A stretch of DNA of 64,000 nucleotides from Micromonospora phaseoli (GCF_900109115.1 NZ_FNYV01000007.1:124001-188000), one strand, 5' to 3'. Positions 36,126 to 45,958 are shown, counted from the first letter of the stretch. The notes: generated by a model from the letters alone, not told the origin. Translations and numbers: made by a program.

Positions 36126-36565
36126 AGGCGCTCGCGCACCCCTGCACACGGCCTCCGTCGCCAGTGAGGCGCACCCCTGACGAGCCCCGATGCCGGCCGG
36201 CAGGGTCAGGTCGACGCGGTCCTCGGCAGCGCGACGGGCTCGGGCCGACACCACCGAGGCGACGCCGAGACGGGGACGTACGAAGGCGGCCGTGGACGGC
36301 GGAGCTGATGTGGCGATCACCTCGGTAGACATGCCTCTCGGTTGCACCTCGGACGATCGCAGTCCGCGAGACAGTCCAGCCGGAGTGTGGGGCGCGACGG
36401 GTGGACCCTGGTGCGAATCCGCCCCACGGGGCTGCCCCGGACCGGTCCGCCACCGAGCCGCCGGCCGAGCCAGCCCAGACCACGTTGGCCCGCATCGGGC
36501 GCGGCTGCGAGCGACCGGCGCGAGGCGTCTACCGACGTAATCGAACATCGGGAGCCGTCGGAGCT

Positions 36566-36579
36566 GTTTCACGTGAAAC
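36566..36579. promoter_or_regulatory. parS site 3
   Basis: A perfect copy of the 14-base parS palindrome, in the gene-free region downstream of parB. Confidence 0.92.
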
Positions 36580-36805
36580 GACCGGAGGCGGCGCGGACGA
36601 GCCGGCCGTCCCCGCACGTGGTCACCGACCGATGGGCAGCCCACGGCGGCACACCCACAGGTTCTGCCGAGCAGTGACGGCGACCGACACTTCCTTCGGG
36701 CACCGTGCGGCAGCCCTACGGGCCGCTGCGCGCCCTATGGCGGCGAAGGCATAGTCGGGATCAGGAAGGCCTGCTCCAAGGTCGTAGCGGCCCGGAGAGA
36801 CGGAT

Positions 36806-36838
36806 CGGCCGCCCCATCGAGAGATGAAGGGGCGGCCG
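36806..36838 (-). terminator. Hairpin terminator of the parAB operon
   Basis: A 10-bp perfect stem (36806-36815, 36829-36838) lies 16 bases beyond the parB stop. Confidence 0.65.
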
Positions 36839-36853
36839 TCTGGTCCCGGTACG

Positions 36854-37867
36854 TCAGTTCTGCTGTTCCTCGTGCTCGACACCGATGATGCCGACGATCC
36901 GCTCCAGATCGTCGACGGTCGCGAACTCGATTGTGATCTTGCCCTTGCTCCGCCCGATGTCAACTTTGACCCGGGTGTCGAATCGGTCCGAGAGCCGATC
37001 GGCAAGGTCGGTCAGTGCCGGCGCGTGCGGCTTGGGGCGACGCTTCGCCGACTCCTTCTTGCTCGGTCCCTCGCTGAGGGCGAGCGCGACGATCTCTTCG
37101 GTCGCTCGCACCGACAGGCCCTCGGCGACGATCCGCAGCGCGAGCTGCTCCTGGGTCTCTGACTCCTCCAGGCTCAGCAGCGCTCGGGCATGTCCGGCGG
37201 AGAGCACCCCGGCGGCCACCCGCCGCTGCACCTGTGCCGGCAGGTTCAGCAACCTGATCGTGTTGGAGATCTGCGGCCGGCTGCGGCCGATCCGACGTGC
37301 CAACTCCTCATGGGTGGCCCCGAACTCCTCCAGCAGCTGCTGGTAGGCGGCGGCCTCCTCCAGGGGGTTGAGGTTCGCCCGGTGGATGTTCTCCAGCAGA
37401 GCGTCCCGCAGCATGGCGTCGTCGCGGGTGTCACGCACGATCGCCGGGATGTTCTCCCGGCCTACCGCCTGCGCGGCTCGCCATCGCCGCTCGCCCATGA
37501 CGAGTTCGAACTTCTCGTCGTCGAGCTGCCGCACCACGATCGGCTGGAGAAACCCGACCTCCTGAATGGAGGTCTTCAGCTCCTCCAGGGCGTCCTCGTC
37601 GAAGACCTGCCGAGGCTGCTTCGGGTTCGGCACGATCGAGTCGACCGGGATCTCCGCGAAGCGTGCGCCGGGCACCGGGCTGAGAACCGGGTCGGGTGCG
37701 GTCATCGGGGCCGAGGCCGTTGTCGCCGACGGTACGGCGGCAAGCGGCGGCGCCCCGCCCGACTCTCCCGCCACCGCTCCGTCGCCAGCGCCGGCAACCT
37801 GCGCCGGTCCGGTCGGGATGAGCGCGCCCAGGCCCCGTCCCAGACCGCCCCGAGGACGGTTCTTCAT
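36854..37867 (-). CDS. parB: Chromosome partitioning protein ParB
   Basis: The product is 337 aa. The CTP-binding and clamp region shows [40 protein letters not shown] and [20 protein letters not shown]. The helix-turn-helix is [20 protein letters not shown]. The C-terminal dimer domain ends [18 protein letters not shown]. ParB loads on parS, slides as a clamp and recruits SMC and ParA. It lies 27 bases after parA and is the last gene of the leftward series. Five parS sites lie within 3.2 kb. Confidence 0.97.
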   Translation of the reverse strand: MKNRPRGGLGRGLGALIPTGPAQVAGAGDGAVAGESGGAPPLAAVPSATTASAPMTAPDPVLSPVPGARFAEIPVDSIVPNPKQPRQVFDEDALEELKTSIQEVGFLQPIVVRQLDDEKFELVMGERRWRAAQAVGRENIPAIVRDTRDDAMLRDALLENIHRANLNPLEEAAAYQQLLEEFGATHEELARRIGRSRPQISNTIRLLNLPAQVQRRVAAGVLSAGHARALLSLEESETQEQLALRIVAEGLSVRATEEIVALALSEGPSKKESAKRRPKPHAPALTDLADRLSDRFDTRVKVDIGRSKGKITIEFATVDDLERIVGIIGVEHEEQQN

Positions 37868-37894
37868 GCCACGCCTCCCAGCGCCTCTTCCGCA

Positions 37895-39190
37895 TTACGC
37901 ATTCCGGCTCACCGGCTCCTTGACGCCCCGCTCGGCGATCTCCTGGGCGGCCTCGAAGTAGCTCGTCGCCCCCCGCGAACCGGGATCGTAGGTCATCACC
38001 GACTGGCCGTAGCTCGGCGCCTCGGAGACCCGCACGTTACGCGGAATAACCGCCTGGAGCACCTTGTCCCCAAAGTGGTTCCGGACGTCCTGCTCGACCG
38101 CGTCAGCGAGCCGGGTACGCCGGTCGTACATGGTGAGCAGGATGGTGGAGACATCGAGCCGCGGGTTGAGGTGCTGACGGACCAGGTTGATGTTGCTGAT
38201 GAGCTGGTTGAGCCCTTCGAGCGCGTAGTACTCGCACTGGATGGGGATGAGCACCTCCTGCGCCGCCACCAACGCGTTGACGGTCAGCAGGCCGAGCGAC
38301 GGCGGGCAGTCGATGAAGACGTAGTCGAAGTGCCCGGGGTAGGCGGTGATGGCCCGCTCGAGCCGCGATTCCCGGGCCACCACGGAGACCAGCTCGATCT
38401 CCGCACCCGCCAGGTCGATGGTCGCCGGCACGCACCACAGGTTCGGGATGCCCTCCACGGCCTGAGTGACGTCCTCCAGGGGAACGCTGTTGATCAGGCA
38501 GTCGTAGACGTCCGGTACGCCGGTGTGGTGCGGGACGTTCAGCCCGGTGGAAGCGTTGCCCTGCGGGTCCAGGTCGACGACGAGCACCCGGTTGCCGTGC
38601 AGCGCCAGCGCCACCGCCAGGTTCACCGTGGTCGTGGTCTTACCCACGCCGCCCTTCTGGTTCGCGACGCACATGACCCGGGTCCGCTCCGGCCGAGGCA
38701 TGGTCACCTCGCCACTTGGATTCAGGATCTGCACGGCACGCATCGCCTCCATTGCCAACGGTGGGTCATCCTCTTCGCGCGTTGGGGTTTCACGTGAAAC
38801 GTACGCGGCGTCAGTAGTGGCCGGCGGGTAGGAACCGGCCGGCGGGGCGGGCGTGTCGGATGCCACTCGGGGATCGGGCACCACGTCGGCTGCTGGCGAC
38901 GGCGACGTTGACACCGGCGGCACCGGCTCGAACCGCGCCGAGGCGGACGGGTTCCGCCGGAACGGGATCACCCGGGCCTCGGGCGAGGCGTTGGCCGGTC
39001 GGCCGGTCGCCTCCGCCCCGTCGGAACTCGGCGACCAGGGAGCACCCGACGTCGGCGCGTTCCGGCCGGGCTCCGGTGGGCCCTGAGGCACCTCGGACGG
39101 CCGCCAGTTCGGATAGTCGGTTTCACGTGAAACAGGGTCGCCTGCTGACCCGGTCACGTGCGGATCGTCGTACCTGCCGTCGTCATGCAC
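37895..39190 (-). CDS. parA: Chromosome partitioning ATPase ParA
   Basis: The product is up to 431 aa. The P-loop ATPase begins ~170: VMCVANQKGGVGKTTTTVNL (deviant Walker A), VLVVDLDPQGNASTG, YVFIDCPPSLGLLTVNALVA. A long disordered N-terminal extension (~165 residues, Pro/Ser-rich) precedes it. Two perfect parS sites fall inside this extension, and both are read as VSRET. A shorter start such as MEAMRAVQILNP or MPRPERTRVM is possible, which would leave those parS sites in the leader. ParA forms ATP-dependent complexes on the nucleoid and moves ParB-bound origins. Confidence 0.93.
   Translation of the reverse strand: MHDDGRYDDPHVTGSAGDPVSRETDYPNWRPSEVPQGPPEPGRNAPTSGAPWSPSSDGAEATGRPANASPEARVIPFRRNPSASARFEPVPPVSTSPSPAADVVPDPRVASDTPAPPAGSYPPATTDAAYVSRETPTREEDDPPLAMEAMRAVQILNPSGEVTMPRPERTRVMCVANQKGGVGKTTTTVNLAVALALHGNRVLVVDLDPQGNASTGLNVPHHTGVPDVYDCLINSVPLEDVTQAVEGIPNLWCVPATIDLAGAEIELVSVVARESRLERAITAYPGHFDYVFIDCPPSLGLLTVNALVAAQEVLIPIQCEYYALEGLNQLISNINLVRQHLNPRLDVSTILLTMYDRRTRLADAVEQDVRNHFGDKVLQAVIPRNVRVSEAPSYGQSVMTYDPGSRGATSYFEAAQEIAERGVKEPVSRNA
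38787..38800. promoter_or_regulatory. parS site 4 (inside parA)
   Basis: A perfect 14-base parS palindrome. It is read within parA as Val-Ser-Arg-Glu-Thr (if the long start is used). Confidence 0.9.
39120..39133. promoter_or_regulatory. parS site 5 (inside parA 5' end)
   Basis: A perfect 14-base parS palindrome, also read as VSRET at residues 20-24 of the long ParA form. Confidence 0.9.
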
Positions 39191-39480
39191 CTGTCATCCC
39201 TGCCCGCTTCGGATGGTCGGTCCGCACCCGTCAACCGGGCCACCCGCGCGCACTGTCCGCAGCGGTGCCGCCCGGCGGGAGCGGCCGGTCCCCGGAGGGA
39301 GATCCGTCGCCGCCCGCTCCACACTATCGACGCGCGGTCAGCCTACGGCGCACGGGCGCGACCGGTCCACGTCGGGTTCGCAACCCGCCGGCCGCAACTC
39401 GCACAACCCCATGGGCAGACCCCGCTCCACGCCAGGTCGGCTACACCACAGCCCGCACAGAGGCGCCGGAGTGGCCTGGC

Positions 39481-40260
39481 TCACCGCCGCCGCGATCGGG
39501 ACTTCCTCGACGGCACCCGGGCGGCCGAGCCGACCGTCCGCTCCCTCACGATCTCGACCACGGTGGTCGGCGGATCCACGATTCCGGCGCCGCAGCGATG
39601 CAGCACCGGTGTGCCGCCACCCAGGCGACGCACCGCCGCGGCATGCTCGGTCATCTCTTCGGACGCCGACGCGCCCTTCAGGGCGAGCAGCCGCCCGCCC
39701 GGTACGGCCAGCGGAAGACACCAGCCGGCGAGCCGGTCCAGCGACGCGACCGCCCGAGCAGTGACCACGTCGCCGAGCAGCGGGTCCGGTCCGGCGACTG
39801 CCTCCTCGGCACGTCCACGGAACACCCGCACCGATCCGTTGAGGGTGAGTTCCTCCACCGCTTCTTCAAGAAAGGCGGTGCGGCGGGCGAGTGGCTCGAC
39901 CAGCGTCACCGCCAGGTCCGGGCGCGCGATGGCGAGCACCAGCCCAGGGAGTCCCGCGCCCGATCCCACGTCCAGCACGGTCGCGCCGGGTGGGATCAGC
40001 TCGGCGACCGCCGCGCAGTTCAACAGGTGTCGGTCCCAGATCCGGGGAGCCTCGCGCGGGCCGAGCAGGCCCCGCACCACGCCATCGGTCGCCAGCAGCT
40101 CGGCGTATGCGGCGGCGAGGTCGAGGCGGTCGCCGAAGAGCCGGCGGGCGGCCTCGGCCAGGTCGGGCGGCAGCACCGCCACGGCGGGATCCGGAGAGCC
40201 GGGCGGGACGGCCGCCGGCCCGGGCGGCGTACCACCCGGGCCGGCGGAACCAACGCCCAT
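39481..40260 (-). CDS. rsmG: 16S rRNA (guanine-N7) methyltransferase RsmG
   Basis: The product is 259 aa. The SAM-binding block is GATVLDVGSGAGLPGLVLAI, preceded by PRIWDRHLLNCAAVAELIPP, with VVTARAVASLDRLAGWCLPL and GRLLALKGASASEEM further on. It methylates G527 of 16S rRNA. ATG at 40260 is preferred; GTG at 40296 would overlap the jag stop. It sits between jag and parA, as in most bacteria. A 290-base spacer to parA shows no gene. Confidence 0.95.
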   Translation of the reverse strand: MGVGSAGPGGTPPGPAAVPPGSPDPAVAVLPPDLAEAARRLFGDRLDLAAAYAELLATDGVVRGLLGPREAPRIWDRHLLNCAAVAELIPPGATVLDVGSGAGLPGLVLAIARPDLAVTLVEPLARRTAFLEEAVEELTLNGSVRVFRGRAEEAVAGPDPLLGDVVTARAVASLDRLAGWCLPLAVPGGRLLALKGASASEEMTEHAAAVRRLGGGTPVLHRCGAGIVDPPTTVVEIVRERTVGSAARVPSRKSRSRRR

Positions 40261-40282
40261 GGCGTCGTCTCGCGTCACCCGA

Positions 40283-40870
40283 TCAGTCCGCCGCACGGAC
40301 GACGATGCGACGGTTGGGCTCGACGCCCTCGGACTCGCTCTCCACGCCGTCGATGGCGTTGACCACGTCGTGGACGCACTTGCGCTCGAAGGCGGACATC
40401 GGCTCCAGGCGCACCAGGTCGCCGTGCTCCTTTACCTTCTCGACGGCGTTGCGGGCGACCGCCGCCAACTCCTTGCGCCGGGTGGCCCGGTAGCCGCCCA
40501 CATCGAGCAGCAACCGGCTCGGCGACCCGGTCTGCCGGAAGACGGCGAGCCGGGCCAGCTCCTGGAGCGCTTCGAGAGTGGCACCACGCTGACCGACCAG
40601 GTTCTGCAGGCGGCCGCCGACCACCTCCACCATCGGCCGGCCGCCCGACACCAGTTCGTCGATGTCGCCGTCGTAGTCGAGGATGTCGAGCAGCCCCTCG
40701 ACGTAGTCGGCCGCGATCTCGCTCTGCCGGAACAGGTCGCCCTCGCCTGCGGCCTTACTCGGCGCCGTTTCGGCGCCGTTCTCCTCCCGCTCGCCCTCGA
40801 CCGGAGCCGCCTCGGTCGGCGCCTCGTCGTCCAGGGGCTGTTCGGCGCGGGGGGTGCTGGTGTCGGTCAC
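40283..40870 (-). CDS. jag: Jag/KhpB RNA-binding protein (KH-R3H)
   Basis: The product is 195 aa. An acidic N-terminal tail (~1-50) precedes a KH-type domain (YVEGLLDILDYDGDIDELVS, GGRLQNLVGQRGATLEALQE) and a C-terminal R3H domain (LVRLEPMSAFERKCVHDVVN; NRRIVVRAAD). It binds RNA and, in other bacteria, affects cell elongation with KhpA. GTG at 40870 is chosen because GGAGATGACACC precedes it; the frame extends upstream to 40957. It follows yidC with a 213-base gap. Confidence 0.93.
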   Translation of the reverse strand: MTDTSTPRAEQPLDDEAPTEAAPVEGEREENGAETAPSKAAGEGDLFRQSEIAADYVEGLLDILDYDGDIDELVSGGRPMVEVVGGRLQNLVGQRGATLEALQELARLAVFRQTGSPSRLLLDVGGYRATRRKELAAVARNAVEKVKEHGDLVRLEPMSAFERKCVHDVVNAIDGVESESEGVEPNRRIVVRAAD

Positions 40871-41083
40871 GGTGTCATCTCCGTACTCGCTCGGCCGGAC
40901 CTCGGGTCCGCTCTGGTTTCCCGGGGCCGGCGGGACGTCGCCGGTGCCCACGGGCACGTCTGTAGGGCAGTCTCGCCCGACCGCCGCGTCGCACGCGGCG
41001 CTTTGCGTACCGGCGCCAGCCTCACGGCGGCTGCACGGCGCGCAACGGGCCGCAGCCGGTCTCCCGGCTGCGGCCCGGACGAT

Positions 41084-42073
41084 TCAGCCCTGCCGCTTGG
41101 CGGGGCGGCCCTTCTTCGGGTTGGCCGGCTTGGCACCGGGCTTCGGACCGGCGACCTTCGGCGCGGCCGGGGGCGGCGGCACGGCGGCGGGCTTGCTCCG
41201 GCCGAACAGGCCACCGGTCTTGGCCGGCTGCGTCCCGTTGCGCCCCGAGGTGGCCGGCTTGCTGCTGGTCGGGGTCACCGGCGGCGGAAACTTGCGCAGC
41301 ACCCACTGCTGCTGGCCGAGGGTGAAAAGGTTGTTGGTCACCCAGTAGATGATCACGCCGATCGGGAAGATCGCGCCGGAGACCAGCAGCGACAGCGGGA
41401 TGCCGTAGAGCATCAGGCGCTGGATCATGCGCTGCTGCGGGTCCTCCGCCCAGCCGGTCTTGAGGATCATCTGACGGCTGGTGAGGTACGTGGTGCCCAT
41501 CATCACCAGCACCAGGACGCCGGCCATGATCTTGACGACGGTGCCGTTGGCGCCGAGCTGGGCCAACTCCGCCGCGGTGGAGCCGAACTTGCTGGCGATC
41601 GGTGCGGTGAAGAGGGTGGCGTCGGACGCACTGTTGAACTGGTCGACAGTCCAGCCGTAGATGTCCTTGTTGCTCTTGTTCGGATCCGGGTTGAGGCGGC
41701 GCAGCACGTGGAAGAGGCCGAGGAAGACCGGGATCTGGAGGAACATCGGAAGGCAGCCCATGAGCGGGTTGGCCTTTTCCTTCCGGTACAGCTCCATCAT
41801 CTCTTTCTGGAGCGTCTCCCGGTCACCCTTGTGCTTCTCCTGCAGGGCCTTCACCTGCGGCTGAAGCGCCTGCATCGCCCGCTGCGACTTGATCTGCTTG
41901 ACGAAGACCGGGAACAGGATCACCCGGACGGTGACCACCAGGAAGACGATCGCGAGGATCCACGCCCAGTTGGTGCCGAGGACCGCGGCGTCCGGAATCC
42001 CGATGGCCTCCCAGGCCGAATGCCAGGCCAGCAGGATCCACGAGATCGCGTAGTAGATCCAGTCGAGACTCAA
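41084..42073 (-). CDS. yidC: Membrane protein insertase YidC
   Basis: The product is 329 aa with a TTG start (LSLDWIYYAISWILLAWHSA). Five membrane helices carry the insertase fold (ILAIVFLVVTVRVILFPVFV; basic loop QIKSQRAMQALQPQVKALQE; NPLMGCLPMFLQIPVFLGLF; GIPLSLLVSGAIFPIGVIIY). The C-terminal tail is Lys/Pro/Ala-rich, likely ribosome-binding. It inserts membrane proteins with or without Sec. It is part of rpmH-rnpA-yidD-yidC-jag-rsmG, 3 bases from yidD. Confidence 0.96.
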   Translation of the reverse strand: MSLDWIYYAISWILLAWHSAWEAIGIPDAAVLGTNWAWILAIVFLVVTVRVILFPVFVKQIKSQRAMQALQPQVKALQEKHKGDRETLQKEMMELYRKEKANPLMGCLPMFLQIPVFLGLFHVLRRLNPDPNKSNKDIYGWTVDQFNSASDATLFTAPIASKFGSTAAELAQLGANGTVVKIMAGVLVLVMMGTTYLTSRQMILKTGWAEDPQQRMIQRLMLYGIPLSLLVSGAIFPIGVIIYWVTNNLFTLGQQQWVLRKFPPPVTPTSSKPATSGRNGTQPAKTGGLFGRSKPAAVPPPPAAPKVAGPKPGAKPANPKKGRPAKRQG

Positions 42074-42076
42074 TTC

Positions 42077-42364
42077 TCAGGCTCCAGTCACGTCGGCAGG
42101 TCGGCGGCTGCCCGGCTCCGGCACCGGGTCGTATCCACCAGGATGGAATGGGTGGCAGCGGGACAGCCGCCGGACCGTCAGACCGGCTCCCCGGAGCGCG
42201 CCGTGCCGGGCAACTGCATCGAGGGCGTACGCACTGCACGACGGGTAGAACCGACAACGGGCCGGCAGCGCCGGACTTATCCACCGACGGTACGCGATGA
42301 TGGGTAGGGTCAGCACCCGGGCACCGGTGGTAGTCGCGCGGGGCGACGGGGGCTCGGCGCTCAT
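42077..42364 (-). CDS. yidD: YidD membrane protein insertion efficiency factor
   Basis: The product is 95 aa. The family core is [20 protein letters not shown] followed by [18 protein letters not shown], with three conserved cysteines and an amphipathic N-terminal helix ([16 protein letters not shown]). It assists YidC at the inner membrane. The ATG overlaps the rnpA stop by 4 bases. Confidence 0.96.
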   Translation of the reverse strand: MSAEPPSPRATTTGARVLTLPIIAYRRWISPALPARCRFYPSCSAYALDAVARHGALRGAGLTVRRLSRCHPFHPGGYDPVPEPGSRRPADVTGA

Positions 42365-42774
42365 CGATGCCGCCGTCCCCGGCCGGACCGGGCGGCGGCG
42401 AGCGCCGCGTCCAGATCCGCGCCGAGTCGCTGGTAGGTGGCGTCGGCGGCGGCTGGCAGCGCGCGTACCACCAGGGTGGTTCCCGTCGGAAGGCCGGCGA
42501 GCCGTTCCCGGGTCAGGTGCCGCAACCGGCGACGGACCTTGTTCCGGACCACCGCGGGCCCGACGGCCTTGGAAACGACGAAGCCGGCACGGGAGACCGG
42601 CGCGGATTCTGCGTCCGCACCGTCCCGCACCGGCTTCGGCGCTATGTCTTCGGGCCCGGGTGTCTCCGGCAGGGTCAGATGGACGACCAGCGTGCCCCGG
42701 CCGGCTCGACGGCCACCACGAACCGCTGCGGCGAATTCACTGCTGCGCCGCAGTCGTTGCGCGGCCGCCAGCAC
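42361..42774 (-). CDS. rnpA: Ribonuclease P protein component
   Basis: The product is 137 aa with a GTG start. [20 protein letters not shown] is followed by [20 protein letters not shown] and [17 protein letters not shown], the RNR signature that binds the RNase P RNA. A ~20-residue insertion ([20 protein letters not shown]) makes it slightly longer than usual. It processes tRNA 5' ends. Confidence 0.96.
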   Translation of the reverse strand: MLAAAQRLRRSSEFAAAVRGGRRAGRGTLVVHLTLPETPGPEDIAPKPVRDGADAESAPVSRAGFVVSKAVGPAVVRNKVRRRLRHLTRERLAGLPTGTTLVVRALPAAADATYQRLGADLDAALAAARSGRGRRHR

Positions 42775-42809
42775 GACGCCACGTCCTTTCGGACCGGACC
42801 CGGTCGGCC

Positions 42810-42947
42810 TCAGGCCGACAGGCGGGTGCGGCCCTTGGCACGACGGGTCGAGAGGATGGCGCGACCGGCCCGGGTGCGCATGCGCAGCCGGAAGCCGTGG
42901 GTCTTCGCGCGCCGGCGGTTGTTCGGCTGGTAGGTGCGCTTGCTCAC
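42810..42947 (-). CDS. rpmH: 50S ribosomal protein L34
   Basis: The product is 45 aa with a GTG start: [20 protein letters not shown], then [18 protein letters not shown], a canonical L34. GGAGAT lies upstream. It is the first gene of the leftward operon and is driven by the strong promoter at 43131-43159. Confidence 0.98.
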   Translation of the reverse strand: MSKRTYQPNNRRRAKTHGFRLRMRTRAGRAILSTRRAKGRTRLSA

Positions 42948-43130
42948 GTCAGGATCTCCGTTGTCGGACGCCCCGGGCGAGGGGATCGCCGGGTCGTGGT
43001 GGTCCAGGCCGCCGCTGCGGTGGCCCCGATCGGCGCTGCCCGGGTGGTGCATAACCTCGGCGATGCGGGGGAGCGACCGTGGGCAGCGAGCACCCATCAC
43101 CCTAGCAGAGGGCGTGAGAGCAGCCCCTCC

Positions 43131-43159
43131 AGCCTAGGTCGGGGGGCAATCACCGTCAA
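43131..43159 (-). promoter_or_regulatory. Promoter of rpmH-rnpA operon
   Basis: On the minus strand, -35 TTGACG (43159-43154), a 17-base spacer, and -10 TAGGCT (43136-43131). It implies a leader of about 175 bases. Confidence 0.65.
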
Positions 43160-43442
43160 ACCGCCCCACCTGGGCCGGGACCTGCGCCGGAGGGCGACCG
43201 AAGGGGCTGTTTTCACTGATGCCGACAGGGGGTAGGCGCGTCGACGGTTGATGATGCGGCGACAACGCTGTTACCGTGCCCGATTGCGGTCAGCGTCGGA
43301 GTTCTGCCGATGTCGCCGGCAGGCAAGACCGGACACGGTGGTGAATCGTTCGGCACGGTGAACCCGCTTCAGTGCCCGGCCACGGCAGGGGGCAGGTCCC
43401 ACCCGCGCCCGGCGGGCGGCCACAATCGGTCGGTACACAGGC

Positions 43443-43451
43443 TGTGGATAA
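43443..43451 (+). promoter_or_regulatory. DnaA box upstream of dnaA
   Basis: TGTGGATAA, a perfect box 125 bases before the dnaA start and downstream of the candidate dnaA promoter. It suggests autoregulation. Confidence 0.6.
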
Positions 43452-43575
43452 CTTGTGGAGGACGACCGGTGCGGCGTCCGGGTGGGTGACAAGGTCACGT
43501 CCGCTCGGCACGAGGCCTCCGGATGGCCAGGGGGACGGCGGCGTCCGGGAGCAGAGGCGAGGGGGTGGCACGACG

Positions 43576-45402
43576 GTGGCCGGTACGACCGACCTTGCCG
43601 CGGTGTGGACGGCGACGACTGACGAACTCGCCGACGAGATCATCTCCGCGCAGCAGCGGGCGTATCTGCGGCTGACCCGGTTACGGGCGATCGTCGAGGA
43701 CACTGCCCTGCTGTCCGTGCCGGACGCCTTCACCCGGGACGTGATCGAGTCCCGGCTGCGGCCGGCGATAACCGAGGCGCTCACCCGCCGACTGGGCCGG
43801 CCGATCCAGGTCGCGGTGACCGTCCGGGCACCGGAGGACGGGCGGGCCACGGGCACGGTCTACCGCAGCGCTCCGGAGGCGAACCCCGCCGACCAGGACG
43901 GCGGACCGGGTGGCTTCGACGGCCACGCGGCGGACACCGGTACGGGATCCGACGCCGGCCGGCAACTGCCGCTCATCCCCGAGCAGTCGCACCCGGACCG
44001 GTTCGACCGGCCGGTGCCGAGCATGCCGCCGGCCGACGGTGGCCCCCGTACCGGTCCCGTCATGACCGATGGCCAGGAACCTCTCTTCGGCTCCGCGTTC
44101 GGTGCCCCGCCGCGACCGGCCGACGCCAACCGACGAACACCGGAGCAGCTCGGCTTCACCGAGCAGGCCGGGCGCCTGGACCCACCGGCCCCCGGCCCAC
44201 GAGGCTTCGGCCCCCGGTACGGCGAGGAGTCCGGCGTCTCCCCCCGCGACCAGCACGTGATCCGGGGCGTACCAGCCGACGGGGGCACCGACAGCGGCCC
44301 CGGCCGCAGTGGCACGGATCACCGCCCGGTCGGGCGGGACGACCGGCGGCTGCCGACCGGTGCGGACAGCAGCGGAAACCGGCTGAACCCGAAGTACATG
44401 TTCGAGACGTTCGTGATCGGCTCGTCCAACCGGTTCGCGCACGCCGCCTCGGTCGCCGTGGCCGAGTCGCCGGCGAAGGCGTACAACCCGCTCTTCATCT
44501 ACGGCAGCTCCGGATTGGGCAAGACCCACCTGCTGCACGCCATCGGGCACTACGCCACGACGCTGGGCAACGCCCGCTCGGTCCGGTACGTCTCGACCGA
44601 GGAGTTCACCAACGACTTCATCAACTCGCTGCGGGACGACAAGACCAGCGCGTTCCAGCGCCGCTACCGCGACGTCGACATTCTCCTCATCGACGACATC
44701 CAGTTCCTGGAGAACCGCGAGCGGACCCAGGAGGAGTTCTTCCACACCTTCAACACCCTGCACAACGCCAACAAGCAGATCGTGATCACCTCCGACCGTT
44801 CGCCGAAGCAGTTGGCGACGTTGGAGGACCGGCTGCGGACCCGCTTCGAGTGGGGCCTGCTCGCCGACATCCAGCCGCCGGACCTGGAGACCCGCATCGC
44901 GATCCTCCAGAAGAAGGCCGCCCAGGAGCGGCTGTACGCCCCGCCGGACGTGCTCGAGTTCATCGCGTCCCGGGTGTCGAACTCGATCCGCGAACTGGAA
45001 GGGGCGCTGATCCGGGTCACCGCCTTCGCCAGCCTCACCCGCTCGAACGTGGAGCTGTCGCTGGCCGAGGAAGTCCTGCGGGACTTCATCCCGGACGGCA
45101 CCGGGCCGGAGATCACCGCCGACCAGATCATGGTCTCCACCGCCGACTACTTCGGGGTCAGCCTGGAGGACCTCCGTGGGCACTCCCGCTCGCGGGTGCT
45201 GGTCAACGCCCGTCAGGTCGCCATGTACCTGTGTCGGGAGCTGACCGACCTGTCGCTGCCCCGGATCGGCCAGGCCTTCGGTGGACGGGACCACACCACC
45301 GTCATGCACGCCGACCGAAAGATCCGCCAGCAGATGGCCGAACGGCGCTCGCTCTACAACCAGATCGCCGAGCTGACCAACCGGATCAAGCAGAACACCT
45401 GA
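43576..45402 (+). CDS. dnaA: Chromosomal replication initiator DnaA
   Basis: The product is 608 aa. Domain I is ~1-85 ([20 protein letters not shown]...[20 protein letters not shown]). A long Gly/Pro/Arg-rich domain II runs ~90-265. Domain III starts [20 protein letters not shown] (~271), with Walker [10 protein letters not shown] (~311), Walker B LLIDDIQF (~371) and [16 protein letters not shown]. Domain IV (~530-608) has [20 protein letters not shown] for box recognition. The GTG at 43576 ([11 protein letters not shown]) is the usual start in this group, although its ribosome binding site is distant. DnaA-ATP melts oriC just downstream. Confidence 0.96.
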   Translation: MAGTTDLAAVWTATTDELADEIISAQQRAYLRLTRLRAIVEDTALLSVPDAFTRDVIESRLRPAITEALTRRLGRPIQVAVTVRAPEDGRATGTVYRSAPEANPADQDGGPGGFDGHAADTGTGSDAGRQLPLIPEQSHPDRFDRPVPSMPPADGGPRTGPVMTDGQEPLFGSAFGAPPRPADANRRTPEQLGFTEQAGRLDPPAPGPRGFGPRYGEESGVSPRDQHVIRGVPADGGTDSGPGRSGTDHRPVGRDDRRLPTGADSSGNRLNPKYMFETFVIGSSNRFAHAASVAVAESPAKAYNPLFIYGSSGLGKTHLLHAIGHYATTLGNARSVRYVSTEEFTNDFINSLRDDKTSAFQRRYRDVDILLIDDIQFLENRERTQEEFFHTFNTLHNANKQIVITSDRSPKQLATLEDRLRTRFEWGLLADIQPPDLETRIAILQKKAAQERLYAPPDVLEFIASRVSNSIRELEGALIRVTAFASLTRSNVELSLAEEVLRDFIPDGTGPEITADQIMVSTADYFGVSLEDLRGHSRSRVLVNARQVAMYLCRELTDLSLPRIGQAFGGRDHTTVMHADRKIRQQMAERRSLYNQIAELTNRIKQNT

Positions 45403-45444
45403 GGCGTACGTCTCGTCCCGGCGCCGCGTGCGTCGTCACCTGAG

Positions 45445-45475
45445 GGTCCGGCCGGAGCATCGGCCGGGCCTTTTT
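45445..45475 (+). terminator. Intrinsic terminator of dnaA
   Basis: A 10-bp stem with one G-T pair (45445-45454, 45461-45470), a 6-base loop and T5 directly after. Confidence 0.85.
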
Positions 45476-45780
45476 CGTGTCGTCGGTTGACCCTCGACGA
45501 GGTGTAGACCACACCATCGAGGGCGTGTCCGCGCCGGCTGCCGCTCGTCGTCCACAGCTCGTTGTCCACCACCGGTGGATAACCACTCGCCGTCAACGTC
45601 CAGTTACCCACAGCCTGTGGAGAAACCCTGGGGACAACGCTGTGGACGCCTGTGGAGGGCTGGGGACAACCGGACGCTCTGTCCACCGACGACGACCCAC
45701 CTGTGGGCAACCTGTTGAAGGTTCTGGGGACGACGGCGTCCCGAGCGCCCGCGACGATCCACAGGGCTGGGGAGAAAGTC

Positions 45781-45821
45781 GGTGGATTACCGGTGGACAA
45801 CCGGTGGACAACGGTGGACAA
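45781..45821 (+). repeat. Four DnaA boxes in near-helical register
   Basis: GGTGGATTA at 45781 and GGTGGACAA at 45792, 45803 and 45813 give steps of 11, 11 and 10 bases, all in one orientation. This is the spacing for DnaA protomers on one face of the helix. Confidence 0.8.
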
Positions 45822-45958
45822 CCCTGTGCACGAGAGCCGCCTGTGGACCACGAGCCGGGTTGTACCCCTACTTCTCCACAGCCAACCCACCGGTGGATAA
45901 CGCCCTGACCTGCTCAGACTCAGGTTCTCCACAGTTTGCACAGGTGCGATGAAGACGA

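Larger units (their letters stand above)
35827..36853. other. 1-kb gene-free region with three parS sites and three DnaA boxes
   Basis: No ORF here has protein-like composition. It holds perfect parS 14-mers at 36006, 36112 and 36566, DnaA boxes TTATCCACA (35937-35945), TGTGGACAA (36030-36038) and TGTGGATAA (36043-36051), and the parB terminator (36806-36838). It looks like a centromere-like loading region. Confidence 0.7.
42948..43575. other. rpmH-dnaA divergent intergenic region
   Basis: The gap contains the rpmH promoter on the minus strand (43159-43131), a possible dnaA promoter TTGATG-18-TACCGT (43248-43253, 43272-43277), and a perfect DnaA box TGTGGATAA at 43443-43451. The reading frame of dnaA stays open upstream to 43372 but has no DnaA similarity. 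Confidence 0.65.

Noticed and set aside
36054-36677. Several 110-196 residue ORFs in the parS region
   Set aside because: They overlap on both strands, lack ribosome binding sites and have composition typical of non-coding G+C-rich DNA.
39158-42307. A 1049-residue plus-strand ORF
   Set aside because: It spans the antisense of rsmG, jag and yidC, all clearly real, and has no domain of its own.
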